Assembly: GCF_932526225.1 (NCBI RefSeq)
Contig: NC_064043.1
Location: forward strand, 248,001-312,000
Source of the DNA: Nematostella vectensis
Lineage: Eukaryota > Cnidaria > Anthozoa > Actiniaria > Edwardsiidae
Direction of reading: 5' to 3'
Length of the DNA: 64,000 nt
The position numbers and the translations under genes were made by a program. Positions 9,986-23,986 of the stretch are shown piece after piece (within the stretch, counting starts at the first letter, position 1; each line of letters begins with the position of its first letter). The notes under the pieces were generated by a model. The model was not told where the DNA came from and made no database searches. It saw nothing but the letters and a program-made list of their open reading frames with translations.

Positions 9986-11999
9986 GGGAGACTTTAAACA
10001 AAACAAAAAAAAAATGACCACAAACTGTCAATTAACATAGTTTTCAATATAATATTGCATATTATTTAATAAGGTATTCACAGCTTTTAAAAAGTTCAAC
10101 TGTTTGTAGACACTTAAAAGCCTACAATAAACACTGACTCCAGACATGCGCAGTACTATGCTGCTGCCCCTTTAAAGTAAAATACAGCTTTACTTAGTCA
10201 GCGTAGACAATATTGCGGATTTTGTCAATATTCTAATATGAAGATGTCAATATTCTCCCCCCTTACGTCTTTATTTCTATTTATTTTATGCTTTTTACAT
10301 GATACCAAAACAGCGTCTTTTTTCTTCGCTAATTTGATGTCATGTACACAATAAAAGAGATGCGCCCGTGCGCATGGCGAGTCCCCAAGGGACCCAAGAC
10401 GCCCAAATAGACCTCTATTTTTGTCATGCACAATCTCGGCGAGCTGTGCGTGGCGTAACCGTATTACAGGCCTGGGATCCTGGTTATTGTCCTCCCCATT
10501 AATGCGCGGGTTAGGATAACCTTGCAAGAGTGTTGTACAGCATATTCGCTCGGAAATATCGGTGCTTGGGGCCTTCGGGTTCTTTACAGCCTTCCGTAAA
10601 AGCCTTGTGCTGCCATACCGATTGGGTAATCCGTATGTATGGTTTCCGTTTTGTTCTTCAGACCGGGTTCGATCCCAGGCCAATGGGCTTTTTTTTTAAT
10701 TCGTTTTTTTTTTCTTTGTGCTGGACCCCATTAATCCTGATAGGTTTTGCGCAAAAATAATAAAAAAAAGTGAGTTTGCAAAATAAGCTTGCTAGATTTA
10801 TTGATTATATGTATTCAATTTGTTCCTAGGAAGTTAACAAAAACACAAAGCAAAGAGTTTGAGGAAGTAAACAAGTATGTGAACTTTAATGTTCTATTTG
10901 AAGGGGTGCATTTTGTACAGGGAAGCATACATAGAATGCTTAACTGGTGGAGAGGGAAGAGGTAAAAGTTTATTGAGCATAATTTCAACAATAGCAGAGG
11001 GAAGAGAGGGGCACTCTCTTCATACAATATTGCAGTTGTTACCTATTATTAAATAAGTTTGTAACATATCTTTGTTTATTAAGCAAGGTCTATTTCTGAG
11101 ACAAGCAAACTCAAGTAAGGCTGTTGAAATAACAGGTGAGTGTTAAAAGATAAACAATTATCTGATTAGAAAACTACTGTAGATTCCTTTGCACCAAAAT
11201 AAGAAAAAACTTCATTTTGTTTGTTATTTATGAGGAACGAGATGAGCTCTACAAAGCCATAAAAAAAGATGTATTGCTCATCTAAATTATACAAGTAAAT
11301 AATAATATTAAAAAAGAACTACTGTAAGTATCTAGAGTGGTTTTCATTAACCCGTGAAACAAAGTGTGATAGTTAAACGGTAATAGTTAGTAAAACACAA
11401 AAAAGTACAATAGAATCAGATCACCACAAAGTGTAATACGCTAAAGCGTAGTTCACGGGTTAATGAAGGTTTTGACATTTCAACCTTACATCCACATGAA
11501 AGTAATGCCTAATATCGAGTGCCCTACAGTAAGTGTTTTGCAGTCAAGTTGTTTTCTGTTAGTAGGTAAAAAATTATTCTAAATAATAGTAATCATAGCT
11601 ATGGTCACCACTTACACATATAGAACTTGTAATGAAAAGAAAGAAAAAAAATATATATATATATATATGCAGTCAAACAACAGAATTGCATGATAACCTT
11701 GAATATATTGAATAAAGGACTGCAAAAAAAACATCTTTTGTACTAGTTGCTTGAATTGACCCTTGGCTATTTTTAGCTGAATTCCCCTCCCCCTCTAAAA
11801 AAGAAAATAATAATAATAATAGAACAAAACTAAAAAGAAAACAAACAAAACAGAGACCCCCACCAACAATTTTGATTTTTTTTTTACTTTCCTTTAAAAG
11901 GGGAGTGTCATGGTTAAGAGATTTGCAATAGCTCTAGAGCCCTGACACAATGAACTTCAGTGAAATTCTAATACTGACTTATGAGCTTTTGGTACATGT
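9986..11999 (+). repeat. Satellite unit 6 (2014 bp, near twin of unit 5)
   Basis: Same length as unit 5 and the same T5/TCATGCAC core. Small differences include GGTATTCACAGC in the leader and GGGTTAGGATAACC in the core. MITE at 11347-11463. Confidence 0.95.
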
Positions 12000-14008
12000 G
12001 GGAGACTTTAAACAAAACCAAAAAAATGACCACAAACTGTCAATTAACATAGTTTTTAATATAATATTGCATATTATTTAATAAGGTATTCACAGCTTTT
12101 AAAAAGTTCAACTGTTTGTTGACACTTTAAAGCCTACAAGAATCACTGACTCCAGACATGCGCAGTACTATGTTGCTGCCCCTTTAAAGTAAAATACAGC
12201 TTTACTCAGTCAGCGTAGACAAAATTGCGGATTTTGTCAATATTCTAATATGAAGATGTCAATATTCTCCCCCCTTACGTCTTTATTTCTATTTATTTTA
12301 TGATTTTCACATGATACCAAAACAGCGTCTTTTTTCTTCGCTAATTTGATGTCATGTACACAATAAAAGAGATGCGACCGTGCGCATGGCGAGTCCCCAA
12401 GGGACCCAAGACGCCTAAATAGACCTCTATTTTTTGTCATCCACAATCTCGGCGAGCTGTTCGTGGCGTAACCGTATTACAGGCCTGGGATCCTGGTTAA
12501 TGTCCTCCCCATTAATGCGCGGGTTGGGATAACCTTGCAAGAGTGTTGTACAGCATATTCGCTCGGAAATATCGGTGCTTGGGGCCTTCGGGTTCTTTAC
12601 AGCCTTCCGTAAAAGCCTTGTGCTGCCATACCGATTGGGTAATCCGTATGTATGGTTTCCGTTTTGTTCTTCAGACCGGGTTCGATCCCAGGCCAATGGG
12701 CTTTTTTTTTTTAATTCGTTTTTTTTTTCTTTGTGCTGGACCCCCTTAATCCTGATAGGTTTTGCGCAAAAATAATAAAAAAAGTGAGTTTGACAAATAA
12801 GCTTGCTAGATTTATTGATAATATGTATTCAATTTGTTCCTAGGAAGTTAACAAAAAACAGAAAGCAAAGAGTTTGAGGAAGTAAACAAGTATGTGAACT
12901 TTAATGTTCTATTTGAAGTGGTGCATTTTGTACAGAGAAGCATACATAGAATGCTTAACTGGTGGAGAGGGAAGAGGTAAAAGTTTATTGAGCATAATTT
13001 CAACAATAGCAGAGGGAAGAGAGGGGCACTCTCTTCATACAATATTGCAGTTGTTACCTATTATTAAATAAGTTTGTAACATGTCTTTGGTTATTAAGCA
13101 AGGTATATTTCTGAGACAAGCAAACTCAAGTAAGAGCTGTTGAAATAACAGGTGAGTGTTAAAAGAAAAACAATTATCTGATTAGAAAACTACTGTAGAT
13201 TCCTTTGCACCAAAATAAGAACAAACTTCATTTTGTTTGTTATTTATGAGGAACGAGATGAGCTCTACAAAGCCATAAAGAAATATGTATTGCTCATCTA
13301 AATTATACAAGTAAATAATAATATTAAAAAAGAACTACTGTAAGTATCTAGAGTGGTTTTCATTAACCCGTGAAACAAAGTGTGATAGTTAAACGGTAAT
13401 AGTTAGTAAAACACAAAAAAGTACAATAGAATCAGATCACCACAAAGTGTAATACGCTAAAGCGTAGTTCACGGTTTAATGAAGGTTTTAACATTTCAAC
13501 CTTACATCCACATGAAAGTAATGCCTAATATCGAGTGCCCTACAGTAAGTGTTTTGCAGTCAAGTTGTTTTCTGTTAGTAGGTAAAAAAATATTCTAAAT
13601 AATAGTAATCATAGCTATGGTCACCACTTACACATATAGAACTTGTAATGAAAAGAAAGAAAAACTATATATATATATATGCAGTCAAACAACAGAATTG
13701 CATGATAAACTTGAATATATTGTATAAAGGACTGCAAAAAAACATCTTTTGTACTAGTTGCTTGAATTGACCCTTGGCTATTTTTAGCTGAATTCCCCTC
13801 CCAATCTAAAAAAGAAAATAATAATAATAATAGAACAAAACTAAAAAGAAAACAAACAAAACAGAGACCCCCACCAACAATTTTGATTTTTTTTACTTTC
13901 CTTTAAAAGGGGAGTGTCATGGTTAAGAGATTTGCAATAGCTCTAGAGCCCTGACACAATGAACTTCAGTGAAATTCTAATACTGACTTATGAGCTTTTG
14001 GTACATGT
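12000..14008 (+). repeat. Satellite unit 7 (2009 bp)
   Basis: The second half shares the private haplotype of unit 4, including the GGG-to-GGT change at the right MITE end (MITE 13363-13479). The core shows GATGCGACCG in hairpin 1, as in units 10, 11, 17 and 18. Confidence 0.95.
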
Positions 14009-15668
14009 GGGAGACTTTAAACAAAACAAAAAAAAAATGACCACAAACTGTCAATTAACATAGTTTTCAATATAATATTGCATATTATTTAATAAGGTAT
14101 TGACAGCTTTTAAAAAGTTCAACTGTTTGTAGACACTTAAAAGCCTACAATAAACACTGACTCCAGACATGCGCAGTACTATGCTGCTGCCCCTTTAAAG
14201 TAAAATACAGCTTTACTTAGTCAGCGTAGACAATATTGCGGATTTTGTCAATATTCTAATATGAAGATGTCAATATTCTCCCCCCTTACGTCTTTATTTC
14301 TATTTATTTTATGCTTTTCACATGATACCAAAACAGCGTCTTTTTTCTTCGCTAATTTGATGTCATGTACACAATAAAAGAGATGCGCCCGTGCGCATGG
14401 CGAGTCCCCAAGGGACCCAAGACGCCCAAATAGACCTCTATTTTTGTCATGCACAATCTCGGCGAGCTGTGCGTGGCGTAACCGTATTACAGGCCTGGGA
14501 TCCTGGTTATTGTCCTCCCCATTAATGCGCGGGTTGGGATAACCTTGCAAGAGTGTTGTACAGCATATTCGCTCGGAAATATCGGTGCTTGGGGCCTTCG
14601 GGTTCTTTACAGCCTTCCGTAAAAGCCTTGTGCTGCCATACCGATTGGGTAATCCGTATGTATGGTTTCCGTTTTGTTCTTCAGACCGGGTTCGATCCCA
14701 GGCCAATGGGCTTTTTTTTTAATTCGTTTTTTTTTTCTTTGTGCTGGACCCCATTAATCCTGATAGGTTTTGCGCAAAAATAAAATAAAAAAAAGTGAGT
14801 TTGCAAAATAAGCTTGCTAGATTTATTGATAATATGTAATCAATTTGTTCCTAGGAAGTTAACAAAAACACAAAGCAAAGAGTTTGAGGAAGTAAACAAG
14901 TATGTGAACTTTAATGTTCTATTTGAAGGGGTGCATTTTGTACAGGGAAGCATACATAGAATGCTTAACTGGTGGAGAGGGAAGAGGTAAAAGTTTATTG
15001 AGCATAATTTCAACAATAGCAGAGGGAAGAGAGGGGCACTCTCTTCATACAATATTGCAGTTGTTACCTATTATTAAATAAGTTTGTAACATGTCTTTGT
15101 TTATTAAGCAAGGTCTATTTCTGAGACAAGCAAACTCAAGTAAGGCTGTTGAAATAACAGGTGAGTGTTAAAAGAAAAACAATTATCTGATTAGAAAACT
15201 ACTGTAGATTCCTTTGCACCAAAATAAGAACAAACTTCATTTTGTTTGTTATTTATGAGGAACGAGATGAGCTCTACAAAGCCATAAAGAAAGATGTATT
15301 GCTCATCTAAATTATACAAGTAAATAATAATATTAAAAAAGAACTACTGTAAGTATCTAGAGTGGTTTTCATTAACCCGTGAAACAAAGTGTGATAGTTA
15401 AACGGTAATAGTTAGTAAAACACAAAAAAGTACAATAGAATCAGATCACCACAAAGTGTAATACGCTAAAGCGTAGTTCACGGGTTAATGAAGGTTTTGA
15501 CATTTCAACCTTACATCCACATGAAAGTAATGCCTAATATCGAGTGCCCTACAGTAAGTGTTTTGCAGTCAAGTTGTTTTCTGTTAGTAGGTAAAAAAAT
15601 ATTCTAAATAATAGTAATCATAGCTATGGTCACCACTTACACATATAGAACTTGTAATGAAAAGAAAG

Positions 15669-15699
<31 letters not shown>

Positions 15700-16031
15700 T
15701 ATGCAGTCAAACAACAGAATTGCATGATAACCTTGAATATATTGAATAAAGGACTGCAAAAAAAACATCTTTTGTACTAGTTGCTTGAATTGACCCTTGG
15801 CTATTTTTAGCTGAATTCCCCTCCCCCTCTAAAAAAGAAAATAATAATAATAATAGAACAAAACTAAAAAGAAAACAAACAAAACAGAGACCCCCACCAA
15901 CAATTTTGATTTTTTTTACTTTCCTTTAAAAGGGGAGTGTCATGGTTAAGAGATTTGCAATAGCTCTAGAGCCCTGACACAATGAACTTCAGTGAAATTC
16001 TAATACTGACTTATGAGCTTTTGGTACATGT
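14009..16031 (+). repeat. Satellite unit 8 (2023 bp, type A)
   Basis: Has the T5 core variant and a longer (TA)n tract at about 15678-15702, which explains its extra length. MITE at 15372-15488. Confidence 0.95.
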
Positions 16032-18033
16032 GGGAGACTTTAAACAAAACAAAAAAAAATGACCACAAACTGTCAATTAACATAGTTTTCAATATAATAT
16101 TGCATATTATTCAATAAGGTATTGACAGCTTTTAAAAAGTTCAACTGTTTGTAGACACTTAAAAGCCTACAATAAACACTGACTCCAGACATGCGCAGTA
16201 CTATGCTGCTGCCCCTTTAAAGTAAAATACAGCTTTACTTAGTCAGCGTAGACAATATTGCGGATTTTGTCAATATTCTAATATGAAGATGTCAATATTC
16301 TCCCCCCTTACGTCTTTATTTCTATTTATTTTATGCTTTTTACATGATACCAAAACAGCGTCTTTTTTCTTCGCTAATTTGATGTCATGTACACAATAAA
16401 AGAGATGCGCCCGTGCGCATGGCGAGTCCCCAAGGGACCCAAGACGCCCAAATAGACCTCTATTTTTGTCATGCACAATCTCGGCGAGCTGTGCGTGGCG
16501 TAACCGTATTACAGGCCTGGGATCCTGGTTATTGTCCTCCCCATTAATGCGCGGGTTGGGATAACCTTGCAAGAGTGTTGTACAGCATATTCGCTCGGAA
16601 ATATCGGTGCTTGGGGCCTTCGGGTTCTTTACAGCCTTCCGTAAAAGCCTTGTGCTGCCATACCGATTGGGTAATCCGTATGTATGGTTTCCGTTTTGTT
16701 CTTCAGACCGGGTTCGATCCCAGGCCAATGGGCTTTTTTTTTTAATTCGTTTTTTTTTTTGTTTGTGCTGGACCCCCTTAATCCTGATAGGTTTTGCGCA
16801 AAAATAATAAAAAAAGTGAGTATGCAAAATAAGCTAGCTAGATTTATTGATAATATGTATTCAATTTGTTCCTAGGAAGTTAACAAAAAACACAAAGCAA
16901 AGAGTTTGAGGAAGTAAACAAGTATGTGAACTTTAATGTTCTATTTGAAGGGGTGCATTTTGTACAGGGAAGCATACATAGAATGCTTAACTGGTGGAGA
17001 GGGAAGAGGTAAAAGTTTATTGAGCATAATTTCAACAATAGCAGAGGGAAGAGAGGGGCACTCTCTTCATACAATATTGCAGTTGTTACCTATTATTAAA
17101 TAAGTTTGTAACATGTCTTTGTTTATTAAGCAAGGTCTATTTCTGAGACAAGCAAACTCAAGTAAGGCTGTTGAAATAACAGGTGAGTGTTAAAAGAAAA
17201 ACAATTATCTGATTAGAAAACTACTGTAGATTCCTTTGCACCAAAATAAGAACAAACTTCATTTTGTTTGTTATTTATGAGGAACGAGATGAGCTCTACA
17301 AAGCCATAAAGAAATATGTATTGCTCATCTAAATTATACAAGTAAATAATAATATTAAAAAAGAACTACTGTAAGTATCTAGAGTGGTTTTCATTAACCC
17401 GTGAAACAAAGTGTGATAGTTAAACGGTAATAGTTAGTAAAACACAAAAAAGTACAATAGAATCAGATCACCACAAAGTGTAATACGCTAAAGCGTAGTT
17501 CACGGGTTAATGAAGGTTTTGACATTTCAACCTTACATCCACATGAAAGTAATGCCTAATATCGAGTGCCCTACAGTAAGTGTTTTGCAGTCAAGTTGTT
17601 TTCTGTTAGTAGGTAAAAAAAATATTCTAAATAATAGTAATCATAGCTATGGTCACCACTTACACATATAGCACTTGTAATGAAAAGAAAGAAAATATAT
17701 ATATATGCAGTCAAACAACAGAATTGCATGATAACCTTGAATATATTGAATAAAGGACTGCAAAAAACATCTTTTGTACTAGTTGCTTGAATTGACCCTT
17801 GGCTATTTTTAGCTGAATTCCCCTCCCAATCTAAAAAAGAAAATAATAATAATAATAGAACAAAACTAAAAAGAAAACAAACAAAACAGAGACCCCCACC
17901 AACAATTTTGATTTTTTTTACTTTCCTTTAAAAGGGGAGTGTCATGGTTAAGAGATTTGCAATAGCTCTAGAGCCCTGACACAATGAACTTCAGTGAAAT
18001 TCTAATACTGACTTATGAGCTTTTGGTACATGT
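16032..18033 (+). repeat. Satellite unit 9 (2002 bp; 3' part is duplicated)
   Basis: The 5' half has the T5 core of units 5, 6 and 8. From about 17.23 kb its sequence reappears in unit 16 at an offset of 13,989 bp. MITE at 17394-17510. Confidence 0.95.
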
Positions 18034-20040
18034 GGAAGACTTTAAACATAACCAAAAAAATGACCACAAACTGTCAATTAACATAGTTTTTAATATAATA
18101 TTGCATATTATTTAATAAGGTAATCACAGCTTTTAAAAAGTTCAACTGTTTGTTGACACTTTAAAGCCTACAAGAATCACTGACTCCAGACATGCGCAGT
18201 ACTATGTTGCTGCCCCTTTAAAGTAAAATACAGCTTTACTCAGTCAGCGTAGACAAAATTGCGGATTTTGTCAATATTCTAATATGAAGATGTCAATATT
18301 CTCCCCCCTTACGTCTTTATTTTTATTTATTTTATGATTTTCACATGATACCAAAACAGCGTCTTTTTTCTTAGCTAATTTGATGTCATGTACACAATAA
18401 AAGAGATGCGACCGTGCGCATGGCGAGTCCCCAAGGGACCCAAGACGCCTAAATAGACCTCTATTTTTTGTCATCCACAATCTCGGCGAGCTGTGCGTGG
18501 CGTAACCGTATTACAGGCCTGGGGTCCTGGTTATTGTCCTCCCCATTAATGCGCGGGTTGGGATAACCTTGCAAGAGTGTTGTACAGCATATTCGCTCGG
18601 AAATATCGGTGCTTGGGGCCTTCGGGTTCTTTACAGCCTTCCGTAAAAGCCTTGTGCTGCCATACCGATTGGGTAATCCGTATGTATGGTTTCCGTTTTG
18701 TTCTTCAGGCCGGGTTCGATCCCAGGCCAATGGGCTTTTTTTTTTTAATTCGTTTTTTTTTTCTTTGTGCTGGACCCCTTAATCCTGATAGGTTTTGCGC
18801 AAAAATAATAAAAAAGTGAGTTTGACAAATAAGCTTGCTAGATTTATTGATAATATGTATTCAATTTGTTCCTAGGAAGTTAACAAAAAACAGAAAGCAA
18901 AGAGTTTGAGGAAGTAAACAAGTATGTGAACTTTAATGTTCTATTTGAAGTGGTGCATTTTGTACAGGGAAGCATACATAGAATGCTTAACTGGTGGAGA
19001 GGAAAGAGGTAAAAGTTTATTGAGCATAATTTCAACAATAGCAGAGGGAAGAGAGGGGCACTCTCTTCATACAATATTGCAGTTGTTACCTATTATTAAA
19101 TAAGTTTGTAACATGTCTTTGTTTATTAAGCAAGGTCTATTTCTGAGACAAGCAAACTCAAGTAAGGCTGTTGAAATAACAGGTGAGTGTTAAAAGAAAA
19201 ACAATTATCTGATTAGAAAACTACTGTAGATTCCTTTGCACCAAAATAAGAACAAACTTCATTTTGTTTGTTATTTATGAGGAACGAGATGAGCTCTACA
19301 AAGCCATAAAGAAATATGTATTGCTCATCTAAATTATACAAGTAAATAATAATATTAAAAAAGAACTACTGTAAGTATCTAGAGTGGTTTTCATTAACCC
19401 GTGAAACAAAGTGTGATAGTTAAACGGTAATAGTTAGTAAAACACAAAAAAGTACAATAGAATCAGATCACCACAAAGTGTAATACGCTAAAGCGTAGTT
19501 CACGGGTTAATGAAGGTTTTGACATTTCAACCTTACATCCACATGAAAGTAATGCCTAATATCGAGTGCCCTACAGTAAGTGTTTTGCAGTCAAGTTGTT
19601 TTCTGTTAGTAGGTAAAAAAATATTCTAAATAATAGTAATCATAGCTATGGTCACCACTTAAACATATAGAACTTGTAATGAAAAGAAAGAAAAAAATAT
19701 ATATATATATATGCAGTCAAACAACAGAATTGCATGATAACCTTGAATATTTTGAATAAAGGACTGCAAAAAAACATCTTTTGTACTAGTTGCTTGAATT
19801 GACCCTTGGCTATTTTTAGCTGAATTCCCCTCCCCTTCTAAAAAAGAAAATAATAATAATAATAGAACAAAACTAAAAAGAAAACAAACAAAACAGAGAC
19901 CCCCACCAACAATTTTGATTTTTTTTACTTTCCTTTAAAAGGGGAGTGTCATGGTTAAGAGATTTGCAATAGCTCTAGAGCCCTGACACAATGAACTTCA
20001 GTGAAATTCTAATACTGACTTATGAGCTTTTGGTACATGT
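18034..20040 (+). repeat. Satellite unit 10 (2007 bp; partner of unit 17)
   Basis: Nearly identical to 32023-34029. Starts with GGAAGAC and has GGGGTCCTGG in place of the usual GGGATCCTGG, so the BamHI site typical of the array is lost; both changes are shared with unit 17. MITE at 19394-19510. Confidence 0.95.
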
Positions 20041-22041
20041 GGGAGACTTTAAACAAAACCAAAAAAATGACCACAAACTGTCAATTAACATAGTTTTAAA
20101 TATAATATTGCATATTATTTAATAAGGTATTCACCGCTTTTAAAAAGTTCAACTTTTTGTTGACACTTTAAAGCCTACAAGAATCACTGACTCCAGACAT
20201 GCGCAGTACTATGTTGCTGCCCCTTTAAAGTAAAATACAGCTTTACTTAGTCAGCGTAGACAAAATTGCGGATTTTGTCAATATTCTAATATGAAGATGT
20301 CAATATTCTCCCCCCTTACGTCTTTATTTCTATTTATTTTATGATTTTCACATGATACCAAAACAGCGTCTTTTTTCTTCGCTAATTTGATGTCATGTAC
20401 ACAATAAAAGAGATGCGACCGTGCGCATGGCGAGTCCCCAAGGGACCCAAGACGCCCAAATAGACCTCTATTTTTTGTCATCCACAATCTCGGCGAGCTG
20501 TGCGTGGCGTAACCGTATGACAGGCCTGGGATCCTGGTTATTGTCCTCCCCATTAATGCGCGGGTTGGGATAACCTTGCAAGAGTGTTGTACAGCATATT
20601 CGCTCGGAAATATCGGTGCTTGGGGCCTTCGGGTTCTTTACAGCCTTCCGTAAAAGCCTTGTGCTGCCATACCGATTGGGTAATCCGTATGTATGGTTTC
20701 CGTTTTGTTCTTCAGACCGGGTTCGATCCCAGGCCAATGGGCTTTTTTTTTTAATTCGTTTTTTTTTTTTTTGTGCTGGACCCCCTTAATCCTGATAGGT
20801 TTTGCGCAAAAATAATAAAAAAAGTGAGTATGCAAAATAAGCTAGCTAGATTTATTGAAAATATGTATTCAATTTGTTCCTAGGAAGTTAACAAAAAACA
20901 CAAAGCAAAGAGTTTGAGGAAGTAAACAAGTATGTGAACTTTAATGTTCTATTTGAAGGGGTGCATTTTGTACAGGGAAGCATACATAGAATGCTTAACT
21001 GGTGGAGAGGGAAGAGGTAAAAGTTTATTGAGCATAATTTCAACAATAGCAGAGGGAAGAGAGGGGCACTCTCTTCATACAATATTGCAGTTGTTACCTA
21101 TTATTAAATAAGTTTGTAACATGTCTTTGTTTATTAAGCAAGGTCTATTTCTGAGACAAGCAAACTCAAGTAAGGCTGTTGAAATAACAGGTGAGTGTTA
21201 AAAGATAAACAATTATCTGATTAGAAAACTACTGTAGATTCCTTTGCACCAAAATAAGAACAAACTTCATTTTGTTTGTTATTTATGAGGAACGAGATGA
21301 GCTCTACAAAGCCATAAAGAAATATGTATTGCTCATCTAAATTATACAAGTAAATAATAATATTAAAAAAGAACTACTGTAAGTATCTAGAGTGGTTTTT
21401 ATTAACCCGTGAAACAAAGTGTGATAGTTAAACGGTAATAGTTAGTAAAACACAAAAAAGTACAATAGAATCAGATCACCACAAAGTGTAATACGCTAAA
21501 GCGTAGTTCACGGGTTAATGAAGGTTTTGACATTTCAACCTTACATCCACATGAAAGTAATGCCTAATATCGAGTGCCCTACAGTAAGTGTTTTGCAGTC
21601 AAGTTGTTTTCTGTTAGTAGGTAAAAAAAATATTCTAAATAATAGTAATCATAGCTATGGTCACCACTTACACATATAGCACTTGTAATGAAAAGAAAGA
21701 AAATATATATATATGCAGTCAAACAACAGAATTGCATGATAACCTTGAATATATTGAATAAAGGACTGCAAAAAACATCTTTTGTACTAGTTGCTTGAAT
21801 TGACCCTTGGCTATTTTTAGCTGAATTCCCCTCCCCCTCTAAAAAAAAAATTAATAATAATAATAGAACAAAACTAAAAAGAAAACAAACACAGCAGAGA
21901 CCCCCACCAACAATTTTGATTTTTTTTACTTTCCTTTAAAGGGGGAGTGTCATGTTTAAGAGATTTGCAATAGCTCTAGAGCCCTGACACAATGAACTTT
22001 AGTGAAATTATAATACTGACTTATGAGCTTTTGGTACATGT
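20041..22041 (+). repeat. Satellite unit 11 (2001 bp; partner of unit 18)
   Basis: Shares with unit 18 a long T run after the core, AAGCTAGCTAG, and CTAAAAAAAAAATTAATAATA-like changes near the end. One visible difference is AACTTTTTGTTG here against AACTGTTTGTTG in unit 18. MITE at 21402-21518. Confidence 0.95.
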
Positions 22042-23986
22042 GGGAGACTTTAAACAAAACAAAAAAAAATGGCCACAAACTGTCAATTAACATAGTTTTC
22101 AATATAATATTGCATATTATTTAATAAGGTATTGACAGCTTTTAAAAAGTTCAACTGTTTGTAGACACTTAAAAGCCTACAAGAATCACTGACTCCAGAC
22201 ATGCGCAGTACTATGTTGCTGCCCCTTTAAAGTAAAATACAGCTTTACTTAGTCAGCGTAGACAAAATTGCGGATTTTGTCAATATTCTAATATGAAGAT
22301 GTCAGCGTCTTTTTTCTTTGCTAATTTGATGTCATGTACACAAAAAAAGAGATGCGCCCGTGCGCATGGCGAGTCCCCAAGGGACCCAAGACGCCCAAAT
22401 AGACCTCTATTTTTTGTCATCAACAATCTCTGCGAGCTGTGCGTGGCGTAACCGTATTACAGGCCTGTGATCCTGGTTATTGTCCTCCCCATTAATGCGC
22501 GGGTTGGGATAACCTTGCAAGAGTGTTGTACAGCATATTCGCTCGGAAATGTCGGTGCTTGGGGCCTTCGGGTTCTTTATAGCCTTCCGTAAAATCCTTG
22601 TGCTGCCATACCGATTGGGTAATCCGTATGTATGGTTTCCGTTTTGTTCTTCAAACCGGTTCGATCCCAGGCCAATGGGCTTTTTTTTTTAGTTCGTTTT
22701 TTTTTCTTTGTGCTGGACCCCCTTAATCCTGATAGGTTTTGCGCAAAAATAAAAAAAAAAAAGTGAGTTTGCAAAATAAGCTTGCTAGATTTATTGATAA
22801 TATGTATTCAATTTGTTCCTAGGAAGTTAACAAAAAACACAAGGCAAAGAGTTTGAGGAAGTAAACAAGTATGTGAACTTTAATGTTCTATTTGAAGGGG
22901 TGCATTTTGAACATTGAAGCATACATAGAATGCTTAACTGGTGGAGAGGGAAGAGATAAAAGTTTATTGAGCATAATTTCAACAATAGCAGAGGGAAGAG
23001 AGGGGCACTCTCTTCATACAATATTGCAGTTGTTACCTATTATTAAATAAGTTTGTAACATGTCTTTGTTTATTAAGCAAGGTCTATTTCTGAGACAAGC
23101 AAACTCAAGTAAGGCTGTTGAAATAACAGGTGAGTGTTAAAAGATAAACAATTATCTGATTAGAAAACTACTGTAGATTCCTTTGCACCAAAATAAGAAC
23201 AAACTTCATTTTGTTTGTTATTTATGAGGAACGAGATGAGCTCTACAAAGCCATAAAGAAATATGTATTGCTCATCTAAATTATACAAGTAAATAATAAT
23301 ATTAAAAAAGAACTACTGTAAGTATCTAGAGTGGTTTTCATTAACCCGTGAAACAAAGTGTGATAGTTAAACGGTAATAGTTAGTAAAACACAAAAAATT
23401 ACAATAGAATCAGATCACCACAAAGTGTAATACGCTAAAGCGTAGTTCACGGGTTAATGAAGGTTTTGACATTTCAACCTTACATCCAGATGAATGTAAT
23501 GCCTAATATCGAGTGCCCTACAGTAAGTGTTTTGCAGTCAAGTTGTTTTCTGTTAGTAGGTAAAAAAATATTCTAAATAATAGTAATCATAGCTATGGTC
23601 ACCACTTACACATATAGAACTTGTAATGAAAAGAAAGAAAAAATATATATATATATATGCAGTCAAACAACAGAATTGCATGATAACCTTGAATATATTG
23701 AATAAAGGACTGCAAAAAACATCTTTTGTACTAGTTGCTTGAATTGACCCTTGGCTATTTTTAGCTGAATTCCCCTCCCCCTCTAAAAAAGAAAATAATA
23801 ATAATAATAGTACAAAAATAAAAAGAAAACAAACACAGCAGAGACCCCCACCAACAATTTTGATTTTTTTTAACTTTCCTTTAAAGGGGGAGTGTCATGT
23901 TTAAGAGATTTGCAATAGCTATAGAGCCCTGACACAATGAACTTCAGTGAAATTCTAATACTGACTTATGAGCTTTTGGTACATGT
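22042..23986 (+). repeat. Satellite unit 12 (1945 bp, 63-bp deletion; partner of unit 19)
   Basis: Carries the same 63-bp deletion as unit 2, with the GATGTCAGCGTC junction at about 22297-22308. One G is lost before the B-box-like motif (AACCGGTTCGATCCC) and the core reads GTGATCC. MITE at 23341-23457. Confidence 0.95.
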
